Source: Parablautia muri (GTDB lineage: Bacteria; Bacillota; Clostridia; Lachnospirales; Lachnospiraceae). Taken from it: a DNA stretch of 64,000 bases. Position 1 is the first letter of the stretch. Every line of letters begins with the position of its first letter. The stretch lies in contig NZ_QZDT01000019.1 of NCBI RefSeq assembly GCF_009917485.1, forward strand, positions 1 through 64,000. The letters are read 5' to 3'. The notes under the pieces were generated by a model. The model saw nothing but the letters and a program-made list of their open reading frames with translations, was not told the origin of the DNA and made no database searches. The translations under genes and the position numbers were made by a program. This document shows, piece after piece, positions 28,469 through 37,017 of the stretch.

Positions 28469-30127
28469 TTAAGGTATCGTACCAAGTGCAAACCACAAAG
28501 GATATGTCAAAAGCAACGGCTCTGCATATCTAAAGCTGCTGACAGGGCCTAACAGGTAAGTCATCCATAATAAAATACTTAAACCAACCACCGATACCGC
28601 AGCTTTTCTTTTACTCATTCCAAACCACATACTGAAAAAGAGCAAAACCCAGATCGGTACACCAATTGCATATAACTGCCTCAAAACTGGCAGATGCATC
28701 CATACGGCTTTATTTTCAGAAACATCCTCATACCAGCTATATACCTGAGGCAGCCATCCTTTTCTCTCCACAGGATAATCCTGGCTGTAATTATCTGTTT
28801 CAATATACTCCCTCACAGATTCCATTTGCGGATACCATAAGGGTAAATTTAATGCCAAAAACGCCCTTCCATAAACAACCGGATATTTTTTGAAAAGCCT
28901 TCCCCATAATCGGAAAAACTCTCCCTTATTTTCCTCAAATGCATGTTCATTAAAATCCGACTTAATGGGGTCCGCAAAGAACCGGTCATACTGTTCTACA
29001 CTGGGCATATATTTTACAATCAGCTCTTTTTCCTCTGCCCCTATGCTATCACCTTCGTTGTGATGATATACCAATGCTATCTGGCTTAATGGAACCGACA
29101 GCATTTCCTTGATACTTCCCTTAGCCACGCCAACTCCCGGATACACTACCTTAGTAATAAGGTAAAATAGACAAATGGCAACGAAAAAACTTTTACAATG
29201 GAAAAAAGATACACGGAAACCAAGACATAAAAAGATTGTAAAAGCAATTACCACATAAATCATATTGTTGCGGAACAGACAGCATAATAGAAGCAAAATT
29301 GTCAGCTTAAGTTGCAGATACCGTTCCATATGAACCGTTCCCTTTCCGCAAACCGCCTCAGTAAAATCAACCAGCGCAATATTTAACAATAAAAAAAGCC
29401 CTGAAAACAGCACATCCTTTGTTAAAATCAGCGTGAAAATATGGAACACCGGATTAAACATATAATAAACACACGCAATTTTCATGAAAGGCTTTGGTAA
29501 ATTTCTTCTGGAAATCCATACACATGTATAGGCATAAATTGCTCCCATAACAAGCAGCTGCGTAATGGTATACAGCACAATTCCAATCTGTTTTACTCCC
29601 AGCCATTCGTCCATATGCGCAAAAATGCTCCATAAAAATGTATGTAAAAAAGGATGATGGTTATCAAAACCGATTATCCCCAAAGCTTCCAGGGTTATGT
29701 ACCAGGAATCGTAGCTCATACATCCCGGAAAATATGCTATCAAACAGGGAAGATAACATAACAGCATAGCAGCATATATAAGTGGAAAGCTTATTTGGGT
29801 TTTAAGTCCTTTTTCTTTATATTTTTTTTCTTGATACGCCGGTTTCTTCTGTCTTTTACCAACCCATTCAAAAAAAGCAAAGGCAAGCGCCGCCATACCG
29901 CCTGCTCCCATTGTCACCACAATAAAGGAAACGGCATACTCTTTCGCAAATCTTACCCCATCCAATGAAATATTTCCTACATAATTGTTTAAAATCATCT
30001 TCCCTAAGGTCTGAGATACACCAAACAAAAGACCGTAAACCATGCCCGCCTTCCAATAACCGAACTGTACATATTTTATTGCGAAAGCAAAACATGCCAC
30101 GAAAAATATAACCTTTCCTAATCCCAT
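28469..30127 (-). CDS. DUF6020-like membrane protein, probable glycosyltransferase
   Basis: 552 residues, about twelve membrane helices. The extracellular loop near residues 133-165 (FPGCMSYDSWYITLEALG, then HHPFLHT) is the conserved part of the DUF6020 family, and its acidic residue and His-His-Pro pattern resemble GT-C enzymes. Function is not established. AGGATAAGAAAG precedes the ATG. It forms a pair with the two-module GT-C gene downstream, so both may serve one surface polymer. Confidence 0.65.
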   Translation of the reverse strand: MGLGKVIFFVACFAFAIKYVQFGYWKAGMVYGLLFGVSQTLGKMILNNYVGNISLDGVRFAKEYAVSFIVVTMGAGGMAALAFAFFEWVGKRQKKPAYQEKKYKEKGLKTQISFPLIYAAMLLCYLPCLIAYFPGCMSYDSWYITLEALGIIGFDNHHPFLHTFLWSIFAHMDEWLGVKQIGIVLYTITQLLVMGAIYAYTCVWISRRNLPKPFMKIACVYYMFNPVFHIFTLILTKDVLFSGLFLLLNIALVDFTEAVCGKGTVHMERYLQLKLTILLLLCCLFRNNMIYVVIAFTIFLCLGFRVSFFHCKSFFVAICLFYLITKVVYPGVGVAKGSIKEMLSVPLSQIALVYHHNEGDSIGAEEKELIVKYMPSVEQYDRFFADPIKSDFNEHAFEENKGEFFRLWGRLFKKYPVVYGRAFLALNLPLWYPQMESVREYIETDNYSQDYPVERKGWLPQVYSWYEDVSENKAVWMHLPVLRQLYAIGVPIWVLLFFSMWFGMSKRKAAVSVVGLSILLWMTYLLGPVSSFRYAEPLLLTYPLWFALGTIP

Positions 30128-30225
30128 CTTTCTTATCCTGTCATCTGTCTTTTATGAGACTCTATATCTTTCTACTATCCTACATGTAAAGTTTTATTCA
30201 CACCAGGTTATGCATATGCTTTAAG

Positions 30226-31398
30226 CTATGCATATGCTTTATCCACCTCGATCACAACAATATATTTTTTATTTATTTGATTAATTTTGTTTTTCAAATA
30301 ATCCACCACTTCACCATCCGACAGTGTATAATCAAAAGGCACCACCACGTCAAATATCAGGTTTGTATGAGTGGGACCATGTACGATACGAAAGTCATGA
30401 AAGGTCACATTTCCCTCCATTTCATTCACTATTTTAGCCACATCCTCTTTAATCTGATTCGTTCGTTCATCATTCACGCATACAGGGTCCATATGGATTA
30501 CAGCGCTGCAGTTAAGTTCATGCGCAAGCCTGTGTTCAATCAGGTCAATCATATCATGTAAAACCAATATATCTCCACTAGAGGGCACCTCAACATGCAC
30601 TGAAAGCATCACCCGGCCCGGCCCATAATTGTGTACCACCAGATCGTGAATCCCAAGCACCCCTTCTTTTTTATATTCCATGATAATTTCTTCCACTCTT
30701 TTCACAAATCCAGGTTCCGGTGGCTGCCCAAGTAATGGGCTTACTGTGTCCCTCATAGCTCCCACCCCTGTCCAAAACACAAAGGCAGCCACTAAAATAC
30801 CACACCATCCATCTATCTGGATATCCGTCAAAAATGTCAGCAGGGTAGTCAATAAAACCACCAAGGTAGAAATGCTGTCGCTGATACTGTCTTTCGCCGT
30901 TGCCATCATGGCAGCGCTGTCAATCTTTTTGCTAATCCGGCTGTTATACCCAAACATATACAGCTTCACACCAATAGAAACCGCCAGAATAAAAAGTACG
31001 GGCGCACTGGCGTCAACCGGAGCAGGATGCAGAATTTTATCCAAAGAGGACTTGAAAAGCTCCACTCCCATAAGCAAAATAATCACAGCTACCAAAAGCC
31101 CTGCTATGTATTCTATCCTTCCATGTCCAAAAGGATGGTCATGATCCGGTTTCTGTCCGGCCATGCGAAATCCGACCAGTGTGATAATAGAAGATCCGGC
31201 ATCAGAAAGATTGTTAAACGCATCCGCCGTGATTGCAATTGAAGCGGAAAGCTGTCCGGCGGTAAATTTTACCAGAAACAAAAAAATATTAAGGACAATT
31301 CCCACTGCCCCGCATAGCATACCATAAGCCTGGCGCACCTTTATATCCGCCGTACTTTTATAGTCCTTAATCAACAACTTCGCCAAAATTGAAACCAT
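30226..31398 (-). CDS. cation diffusion facilitator family transporter
   Basis: 390 residues with the start at 31398, preceded by GGAG at six bases. Six membrane helices; metal-site residues in helix II (ADAFNNLSDAGSS) and the His-rich HDHPFGHGR loop after helix III identify the CDF family, which exports Zn, Mn, Co or Fe in exchange for protons. A cytoplasmic domain follows (about 215-300), and an extra C-terminal ferredoxin-like repeat extends to 390, longer than the classic 300 residues. The metal is not clear. The last codons and stop are part of an 18-bp tandem duplication (30210-30241). Confidence 0.88.
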   Translation of the reverse strand: MVSILAKLLIKDYKSTADIKVRQAYGMLCGAVGIVLNIFLFLVKFTAGQLSASIAITADAFNNLSDAGSSIITLVGFRMAGQKPDHDHPFGHGRIEYIAGLLVAVIILLMGVELFKSSLDKILHPAPVDASAPVLFILAVSIGVKLYMFGYNSRISKKIDSAAMMATAKDSISDSISTLVVLLTTLLTFLTDIQIDGWCGILVAAFVFWTGVGAMRDTVSPLLGQPPEPGFVKRVEEIIMEYKKEGVLGIHDLVVHNYGPGRVMLSVHVEVPSSGDILVLHDMIDLIEHRLAHELNCSAVIHMDPVCVNDERTNQIKEDVAKIVNEMEGNVTFHDFRIVHGPTHTNLIFDVVVPFDYTLSDGEVVDYLKNKINQINKKYIVVIEVDKAYA

Positions 31399-31416
31399 CT
31401 CTATCTCCACTTTCAT

Positions 31417-31572
31417 ATCTTATTTCATATTTCAAACTGACTCCCCCATCAATGCCAGGCGGCAGCACAAATCCGAATGAAGAATGCCTGTTTTGAAAGG
31501 CGGTCATCAGCTTTGCAGTGTAAGCAATAACTATTCTATGTCATTTATCAAAAAAAAACAATAAAAATATAG
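31417..31572. other. divergent intergenic region, left part
   Basis: Between the CDF gene and the exporter promoter. It holds GC-rich inverted repeats near 31445-31510 in the CDF 5' leader (for example CCGCC and GGCGG segments), but I recognise no riboswitch class and see no coding sequence. Confidence 0.3.
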
Positions 31573-31601
31573 TTGACGAATGATTCATAAAGGCGTATTA
31601 T
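31573..31601 (+). promoter_or_regulatory. promoter of the leader peptide and ABC exporter operon
   Basis: -35 TTGACG (31573-31578), 17-base spacer, -10 TATTAT (31596-31601). The start of transcription would be near 31608, about 40 bases before the leader peptide. Confidence 0.7.
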
Positions 31602-31646
31602 ATGCTGGTATCAGTTGATTTGCGCAGCAGAAAGGAGGTAATTTAG

Positions 31647-31775
31647 ATGTTCCATCAAAATACAGCAATTGTATCCAATTTATCAGGATTCTCCAAAAAT
31701 TTAATTGTCAAAAATGTGAAATTACCTGTCGGTCTGCGTTTTACTCCGCTTAGGTCGGATTTACCCTGTACATAA
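31647..31775 (+). CDS. 42-residue leader peptide upstream of ABC exporter
   Basis: A complete small gene with an excellent ribosome site (AAAGGAGG, spacing 8) and ATG start. The peptide begins MFHQNTAIVSNL and ends GLRFTPLRSDLPCT before TAA. It lies between a strong promoter and an intrinsic terminator and is followed by two ABC exporter genes. This is the layout of BmrB in front of bmrCD in Bacillus subtilis, where ribosome stalling on the leader by translation inhibitors prevents termination. The sequence is not obviously similar to BmrB, so the regulatory role is inferred from the arrangement. No signal peptide or membrane helix is apparent. Confidence 0.72.
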   Translation: MFHQNTAIVSNLSGFSKNLIVKNVKLPVGLRFTPLRSDLPCT

Positions 31776-31862
31776 TTATCTCTTAAGACAGCTGGCGTAA
31801 ATCCTTACCTTAATATACTTTGTAAAGCTGACAGTCATGGTAATTTCCATGGCTGTTTTTTT
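31757..31862 (+). promoter_or_regulatory. transcription attenuator of the ABC exporter operon
   Basis: The terminator is a 10-bp stem ACAGTCATGG / CCATGGCTGT (31831-31856, one G-U pair) with a 6-base loop and seven T. Upstream, GGATTTAC (31757-31764, inside the leader gene) can pair with GTAAATCC (31797-31804). ACAGC at 31788-31792 can compete for the 3' arm of the terminator (GCTGT, 31852-31856). So ribosome position on the leader can select between structures. The first exporter gene starts 58 bases after the T-run. Confidence 0.65.
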
Positions 31863-31919
31863 GTATCCATTTATTGCGTCTATGTTATCTGTTTTGCACT
31901 TATGGGAGGATTAGAATTT

Positions 31920-33653
31920 ATGAAAAAGATAACAACCTACATCTGGGAGTACAAATTTCCCTTTCTATTCGCCATCATTTCCATGGTCATCAGCGTTGCC
32001 TTAGATATGCTCTCGCCCCAGCTTACGCGGCGCATTGTGGATGATGTGATTTTAGGCGGTCAAATTGAAAAACTGACTCCTATGCTCCTTGGGATTCTCT
32101 GCGTGGGTGTCGGAAGATTTCTATTTCAATATACCAAAGAATTTACTTTTGACGTTGCCGGCTCAAAAATTGCCGCTAAAATAAGACAGGATTTATTCAA
32201 CCATATTCAATCCCTGAGCCCGGAATTTTTTGACCGCACCAGCACTGGCGAGCTGATGAGCCGCGTAAAGGATGATGTGGACAGAATTTGGGATGGCCTT
32301 ACCTATGTGGGCATGCTCCTGATTGAGGTGATTGTACACGCCTGTATCATACTGTTTTGCATGTTCAGCTTAAACTGGCGTCTTTCCATCCTGCCTGCTG
32401 TCTGCATGGGAGTTACCGCCGCTATTGCTATTTTTATGGAAAACAAGTTAGATGCCGTTTACGAGGCCATCAGCGAAGAAAATGCTTCCCTGAACACCGT
32501 TGCCGAGGAAAATCTGGCAGGTGTAAGAACGGTAAAGGCCTTTGCCCGGGAAAAATATGAAATAGGCAAATTCCTTTCCCACAATCAAAAATACTATGAC
32601 CTGAATATGCAGCAGTCAAAATTATTTGTGAAATATCACCCTTACCTGTCTATGATTACCAAACTTCTGCCTATTGTGGTTTTGTTTATCGGCGGATATC
32701 TGGTGATGGCAGATGATATGACACTGGGCGATTTAAGCGCCTTTATCCAATACTCCATGAACATTGTATGGCCTATGGAAATGCTGGGCTGGCTTACCAA
32801 CTCCCTTTCTTCCGCCATAGCTTCCAACAGGCGCATCCGGAAAGTCTACCAGGAAAAACCGGTGATTACGGATCCCGATACGCCTTACATTCTGCCAAAG
32901 GTTAAGGGAAAGATTACCTTTTCCCATGTTTCCTTCCACAAGGCGGATCGGCATGAAATTCTCCATGATGTCTCCTTTACCGTGGAGCCTGGCAAAACAA
33001 TCGGTATTATGGGGGCTACAGGAGCAGGTAAAAGCTCTCTTGTCTATCTCATGCAGCGTCTTTATGATGCCACAGACGGCACCGTCTTTCTGGATGATAT
33101 AGATGTCAAAAAGCTTTCCTTAAAGCAGCTGCGCAGCTCCATCTCCCTGGTAATGCAGGATGTCTTTCTGTTTTCGGATACGATTATGGAAAATGTGAAG
33201 CTGGGCCAGAAAAGCCATCTTTCTTATCCGGCAGTACGGGATGCCGCCATACGGGCAAAGGCCAATGGTTTTATCGAAAAAATGGACAAACAGTATGACA
33301 CCGTCATTGGGGAACGTGGGGTTGGGCTCTCCGGCGGTCAAAAACAGCGTATCACCATTGCAAGGGCGCTGGCCAAGAAAAAACCTATCCTGGTCCTTGA
33401 CGATTCCACCTCCGCCCTTGATATGGAGACCGAGCAGTCTATCCACGAAACCCTGCGCGATCTCCCTGACACTACTAAAATTATTATTGGACACCGTATC
33501 AGCGCAGTCTGTCATGCAGATGAAATCATCATTTTAGAAAACGGCAGAATTGCCGAGCGTGGCACTCATGAAAGTCTGATGGCCCATAGGGGCCTGTACT
33601 ATCAGACCTATCTTGCACAGTACGGTAAACCGAAGGAGGAAATCACAGCATGA
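31920..33653 (+). CDS. heterodimeric multidrug ABC exporter, BmrC-like subunit
   Basis: 577 residues from the ATG at 31920, which has GGAGG ten bases upstream. An N-terminal six-helix exporter domain (about 1-310) is fused to an ATPase domain with Walker A GATGAGKSS, signature LSGGQKQR and Walker B ILVLDDSTSALD. The catalytic Glu after Walker B is replaced by Asp, the mark of the degenerate-site subunit in heterodimeric exporters such as BmrC and LmrC. The next gene overlaps its stop codon (ATGA). Likely exports drugs or other hydrophobic compounds. Confidence 0.88.
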   Translation: MKKITTYIWEYKFPFLFAIISMVISVALDMLSPQLTRRIVDDVILGGQIEKLTPMLLGILCVGVGRFLFQYTKEFTFDVAGSKIAAKIRQDLFNHIQSLSPEFFDRTSTGELMSRVKDDVDRIWDGLTYVGMLLIEVIVHACIILFCMFSLNWRLSILPAVCMGVTAAIAIFMENKLDAVYEAISEENASLNTVAEENLAGVRTVKAFAREKYEIGKFLSHNQKYYDLNMQQSKLFVKYHPYLSMITKLLPIVVLFIGGYLVMADDMTLGDLSAFIQYSMNIVWPMEMLGWLTNSLSSAIASNRRIRKVYQEKPVITDPDTPYILPKVKGKITFSHVSFHKADRHEILHDVSFTVEPGKTIGIMGATGAGKSSLVYLMQRLYDATDGTVFLDDIDVKKLSLKQLRSSISLVMQDVFLFSDTIMENVKLGQKSHLSYPAVRDAAIRAKANGFIEKMDKQYDTVIGERGVGLSGGQKQRITIARALAKKKPILVLDDSTSALDMETEQSIHETLRDLPDTTKIIIGHRISAVCHADEIIILENGRIAERGTHESLMAHRGLYYQTYLAQYGKPKEEITA

Positions 33654-35431
33654 GCTTTAATTCCTATAAAGAAGATGAGGAGATAGTAAGAACAAGTAAA
33701 GTGCGCACTCTGCTGCGCATGCTCTCCTATCTTTTTGCTTACAAAAAGGAGCTTATATTGGTACTGCTTATTATAGCCTTTGGTATCCTGGTCTCCTTAC
33801 TAAATCCTCTTTTGATAGAGGAAGCCATTGACACCTATATTTCCAAGGGTAATTTGCAGGGCCTTCTTAGGCTGGTTATCTTTGCGCTTGTCTTAAACCT
33901 GCTTATGATTGGCGGAATTAAGCTTCGTATGTATATTATGGCTAAGGTGTGCAACAGTATCCTTCTGACCATACGACAGGAGCTTTATTCCCATATTCAG
34001 ACCCTGGATCTGCACTTTTTTGACAGCCGTCCTACCGGGAAAATCCTTGCGCGCATTATCGGGGATATCAATTCCTTAAAAGAAGTACTTAACAACTTTG
34101 TCACAACCCTGATACCGGACTTTTCAACGGTTATTGCCGTTGCTGTTATCATGTTTGTAAAAAATCCTGTTCTTGCCGCCGCTTCTTTGTGCAGTCTTCC
34201 GGTGATGGCTGTGTGCGTGTGGCTGATTGAGTATTATTCCCATAAAAAATGGCAGGAATTCCGCAAAAAATCCTCCAACCTAAACGCCTTCATCCACGAA
34301 GATATGTCCGGTATGCGCATTATCCAAAGTTTTACTGCAGAGGAGGAAACCAGGCAGACCTTTGACGAATTGCTTTATGCTCACCGAAGGGCATTTGTAG
34401 GTGCTGTACGACTGGGGGACGGTATGGGATCCGTCATTGATTTATCCTGGGGCATAGGGATTGCCGCCCTTTACTTTACCGGAATAAAAATTTTAGGTGT
34501 GGAGGCTGTTTCCATTGGAACCTTTTTGGCCTTTGGCAGCTACATTGGAATGTTCTGGAACCCTATCATGAATCTGAGCAATTTTTATAACCAGATTATT
34601 ACAAATATTGCCGCTGCCGAACGTGTTTTTGAAATTATGGATACGCCGGCCAAAATAATAGACGCGGATGATGTTATCCAGATTCCTCCCATCAAGGGAG
34701 CGGTTTCATTTTCCCATGTATGTTTTTCCTACGACCAGGGCACTAAGGTGCTAAACGATGTAAGCTTTCAGATAACCCCAGGAGAAACCATTGCTTTAGT
34801 GGGGCCTACCGGTGCAGGGAAAACCACTATCGTCAATCTGATTAGCCGGTTTTATGATGTGCAGGACGGAACGGTTTCCATAGACGGTCACGACATAAAG
34901 ACCGTCTCCATAGAAAGCCTACGCAGCCAGATGGGTATCATGACCCAGGATAATTTTTTATTTACCGGTACGATCAAGGATAATATCCGATATGGCAAGC
35001 TAGATGCTACGGACGAAGAAATCATAGATGCTGCCAAGGCGGTTCACGCCCATGACTTTATCTCCAAGTTAGAAAAAGGCTATGATACCTTTCTCTCGGA
35101 GCGGGGCGGCGGACTTTCCGCAGGCCAGAAGCAGCTCCTTGCCTTTGCAAGGACTATGGTTTCCAAGCCTAATATCCTGATTTTGGATGAGGCCACCTCC
35201 AGCATTGACACACAGACAGAGCTTTTCATTCAGGAGGGTATTGATGCCCTTTTGGCGGGCCGCACTTCCTTTGTGATTGCGCACAGGTTATCTACCATTC
35301 AAAAAGCTGACCGCATTTTCGTAATTGATAAAGGGGGAATTGTTGAGGAAGGCACCGCCCCCCAACTGATTGCCAAAAAAGGCGCTTACTACAAGCTTCA
35401 CACAGCGCAGATGGCGGAAGGCATACTCTAA
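33650..35431 (+). CDS. heterodimeric multidrug ABC exporter, BmrD-like subunit
   Basis: 593 residues, translationally coupled to the preceding gene by an ATGA overlap. Six-helix exporter domain (about 30-330) and an ATPase domain with Walker A GPTGAGKTT, signature LSAGQKQL (Gly to Ala in LSGGQ) and a standard Walker B ILILDEATSSID with catalytic Glu. The altered signature and the Asp in the partner would fall in the same ATP site of a heterodimer, leaving one active site, as known for this exporter class. Confidence 0.88.
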   Translation: MSFNSYKEDEEIVRTSKVRTLLRMLSYLFAYKKELILVLLIIAFGILVSLLNPLLIEEAIDTYISKGNLQGLLRLVIFALVLNLLMIGGIKLRMYIMAKVCNSILLTIRQELYSHIQTLDLHFFDSRPTGKILARIIGDINSLKEVLNNFVTTLIPDFSTVIAVAVIMFVKNPVLAAASLCSLPVMAVCVWLIEYYSHKKWQEFRKKSSNLNAFIHEDMSGMRIIQSFTAEEETRQTFDELLYAHRRAFVGAVRLGDGMGSVIDLSWGIGIAALYFTGIKILGVEAVSIGTFLAFGSYIGMFWNPIMNLSNFYNQIITNIAAAERVFEIMDTPAKIIDADDVIQIPPIKGAVSFSHVCFSYDQGTKVLNDVSFQITPGETIALVGPTGAGKTTIVNLISRFYDVQDGTVSIDGHDIKTVSIESLRSQMGIMTQDNFLFTGTIKDNIRYGKLDATDEEIIDAAKAVHAHDFISKLEKGYDTFLSERGGGLSAGQKQLLAFARTMVSKPNILILDEATSSIDTQTELFIQEGIDALLAGRTSFVIAHRLSTIQKADRIFVIDKGGIVEEGTAPQLIAKKGAYYKLHTAQMAEGIL

Positions 35432-35493
35432 GAGCATAACTTTTTTCACAACAACGGTCCCTGCGCTTGGCAGTCTGACCTTAGATAAATAAA

Positions 35494-35527
35494 CCGGCAT
35501 CTTAATGAAAAGATGCCGGCATTTTTT
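35494..35527. terminator. bidirectional terminator between convergent genes
   Basis: Perfect 10-bp stem CCGGCATCTT / AAGATGCCGG with a 6-base loop, then CATTTTTT on the plus strand and TTTATTTATC on the minus strand. It serves the ABC exporter operon and the convergent TPR gene, whose stop codon lies within it. Confidence 0.82.
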
Positions 35528-36857
35528 AATACTCCATTGACCATTCGTGTTCACCGCCCCAGTCGCCAATCAACTCTGATACGGTTCCCTCCTCAGTGGT
35601 AATTCTGGTTTCAAAACGGTAATTCATCTGTGGAACATCTACCCCATTAATCTTTACATTGCTGTAAAGGTACACAAACTCATAATTATAATGTGGATAT
35701 TCTTCACTATTTTCAGGTGATGGTTCGTAGGATATACAGATTCTCTGTACCCCCGCATCCTCCTGCTTTGCTCCCCAGACCTTAATGACGCCATCTGCCT
35801 GCGGATTTTCATCAAAGCCTGCGAAAGAAAATTTCCATTGCCCATCTGCCTGGGTCAGTTTTACTTTTTCCTTACTGACTGGTATGTATGTTTTCCCATC
35901 CCAGTATTCCATTGTTCCTGCAATGAACTGGTCGCGGATTGAGATATAAACTTCTGACTGCATAAAGTCCTTAATCGGCGCAAATTCACCGCTCTCAAAA
36001 ATACGAAAGGCTTCCGCAAAGGTCTCCTGTGCCCACACTGCCTTTTCCAAACAGGCCAAAAGCCCGGCTGATTTCCCATCGTCCCCAATAGCCGCCACTT
36101 GCCCAAGGAGATTTTGGTAGTCCTGCATACGTCCCGTTTCAAACCACACCGCTGCATTGTTCGGGACCGCAAATTTGATGATTTCTCCTCTCAGCTCCTG
36201 AAGCGGATTCGTATTGTAGATGGCAAGCATCCTGTTCATCAGCTCCAAATACTTATCAAAGCTACTGCTTCCATCCTCCTGGATACTGCAAAAAAGCTCT
36301 GTCTCCTCACCTTCAAACAGCCTTTCATAACATGCATCCAATAAAGTATAGCTGTCAGGATTCGTCTGATCCTGTTCAAGCGCTAAAACGCATTTGTCCA
36401 ACGTCTGAAGATTGCAGTTCCCGGCATTAATATCAGCCACAGCATCATTTAAAAGATGTATGCAATATTCCTGTAAAAGGCCTTCATCCTGGGTGGTCTC
36501 CCAGCCACGGTACAAAACCTGCTCCGCCGCTTCCCGATCTTCCTTGGTCAGGTAAACACCTGCCATAGCCCGGTACGCCTTCACCGAATTGGAATCAATC
36601 TGCAAGGCTTCCTCGCAGGAGGCAATCGCTTCCTCATAGGCTTGGGTCTCTACGAATTCACCTGCTGCTTCTAACCGTCTTGCAATTTTCGTCTCAGGCA
36701 TAGAATGATAGATAAGGGCGCCTCCCCCTCCTACCACAGCAGTCAATAAAACGGCTGCTGCAATGCGGCCTATCATCACCACTTTCTTTCTGCGCCTTTT
36801 CCTTCGTATCCTTACCGCTTTAGCCATCTTCCTTCTTCTTATTTCTTTTTTGTCCAT
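35526..36857 (-). CDS. membrane-anchored TPR-repeat protein
   Basis: 443 residues. The first 27 are very basic (RRRK runs), followed by one membrane helix (about 28-50) and then tetratricopeptide-like repeats (about 55-150, for example AYEEAIASCEEALQIDSNSVKAYRAMAGVYL). The C-terminal half has no domain I recognise but repeats short WKFSFAGF and W-rich beta segments. The repeats should mediate protein contacts outside the membrane. No functional context; the neighbours are a DEAD-box helicase and the ABC exporter. Confidence 0.65.
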   Translation of the reverse strand: MDKKEIRRRKMAKAVRIRRKRRRKKVVMIGRIAAAVLLTAVVGGGGALIYHSMPETKIARRLEAAGEFVETQAYEEAIASCEEALQIDSNSVKAYRAMAGVYLTKEDREAAEQVLYRGWETTQDEGLLQEYCIHLLNDAVADINAGNCNLQTLDKCVLALEQDQTNPDSYTLLDACYERLFEGEETELFCSIQEDGSSSFDKYLELMNRMLAIYNTNPLQELRGEIIKFAVPNNAAVWFETGRMQDYQNLLGQVAAIGDDGKSAGLLACLEKAVWAQETFAEAFRIFESGEFAPIKDFMQSEVYISIRDQFIAGTMEYWDGKTYIPVSKEKVKLTQADGQWKFSFAGFDENPQADGVIKVWGAKQEDAGVQRICISYEPSPENSEEYPHYNYEFVYLYSNVKINGVDVPQMNYRFETRITTEEGTVSELIGDWGGEHEWSMEY

Positions 36858-37017
36858 ACTTAAAATTCCTCATTCCTAACCAAGTCTGTAAATTAAGTAT
36901 AAGTTCAAACACCAAAATATAGTAACATATATAAAACTGTTTTGACAAACCCTTTTTCGCTGTTTTCATTCAATTTATCATTTCAATTATCGCTGTTTAC
37001 CACAAAAACAGCTCTTT

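Noticed and set aside
31417-31572. Possible metal riboswitch in the leader of the CDF gene
   Set aside because: GC-rich inverted repeats are present, but I cannot match the conserved cores of the manganese or nickel-cobalt riboswitch classes.
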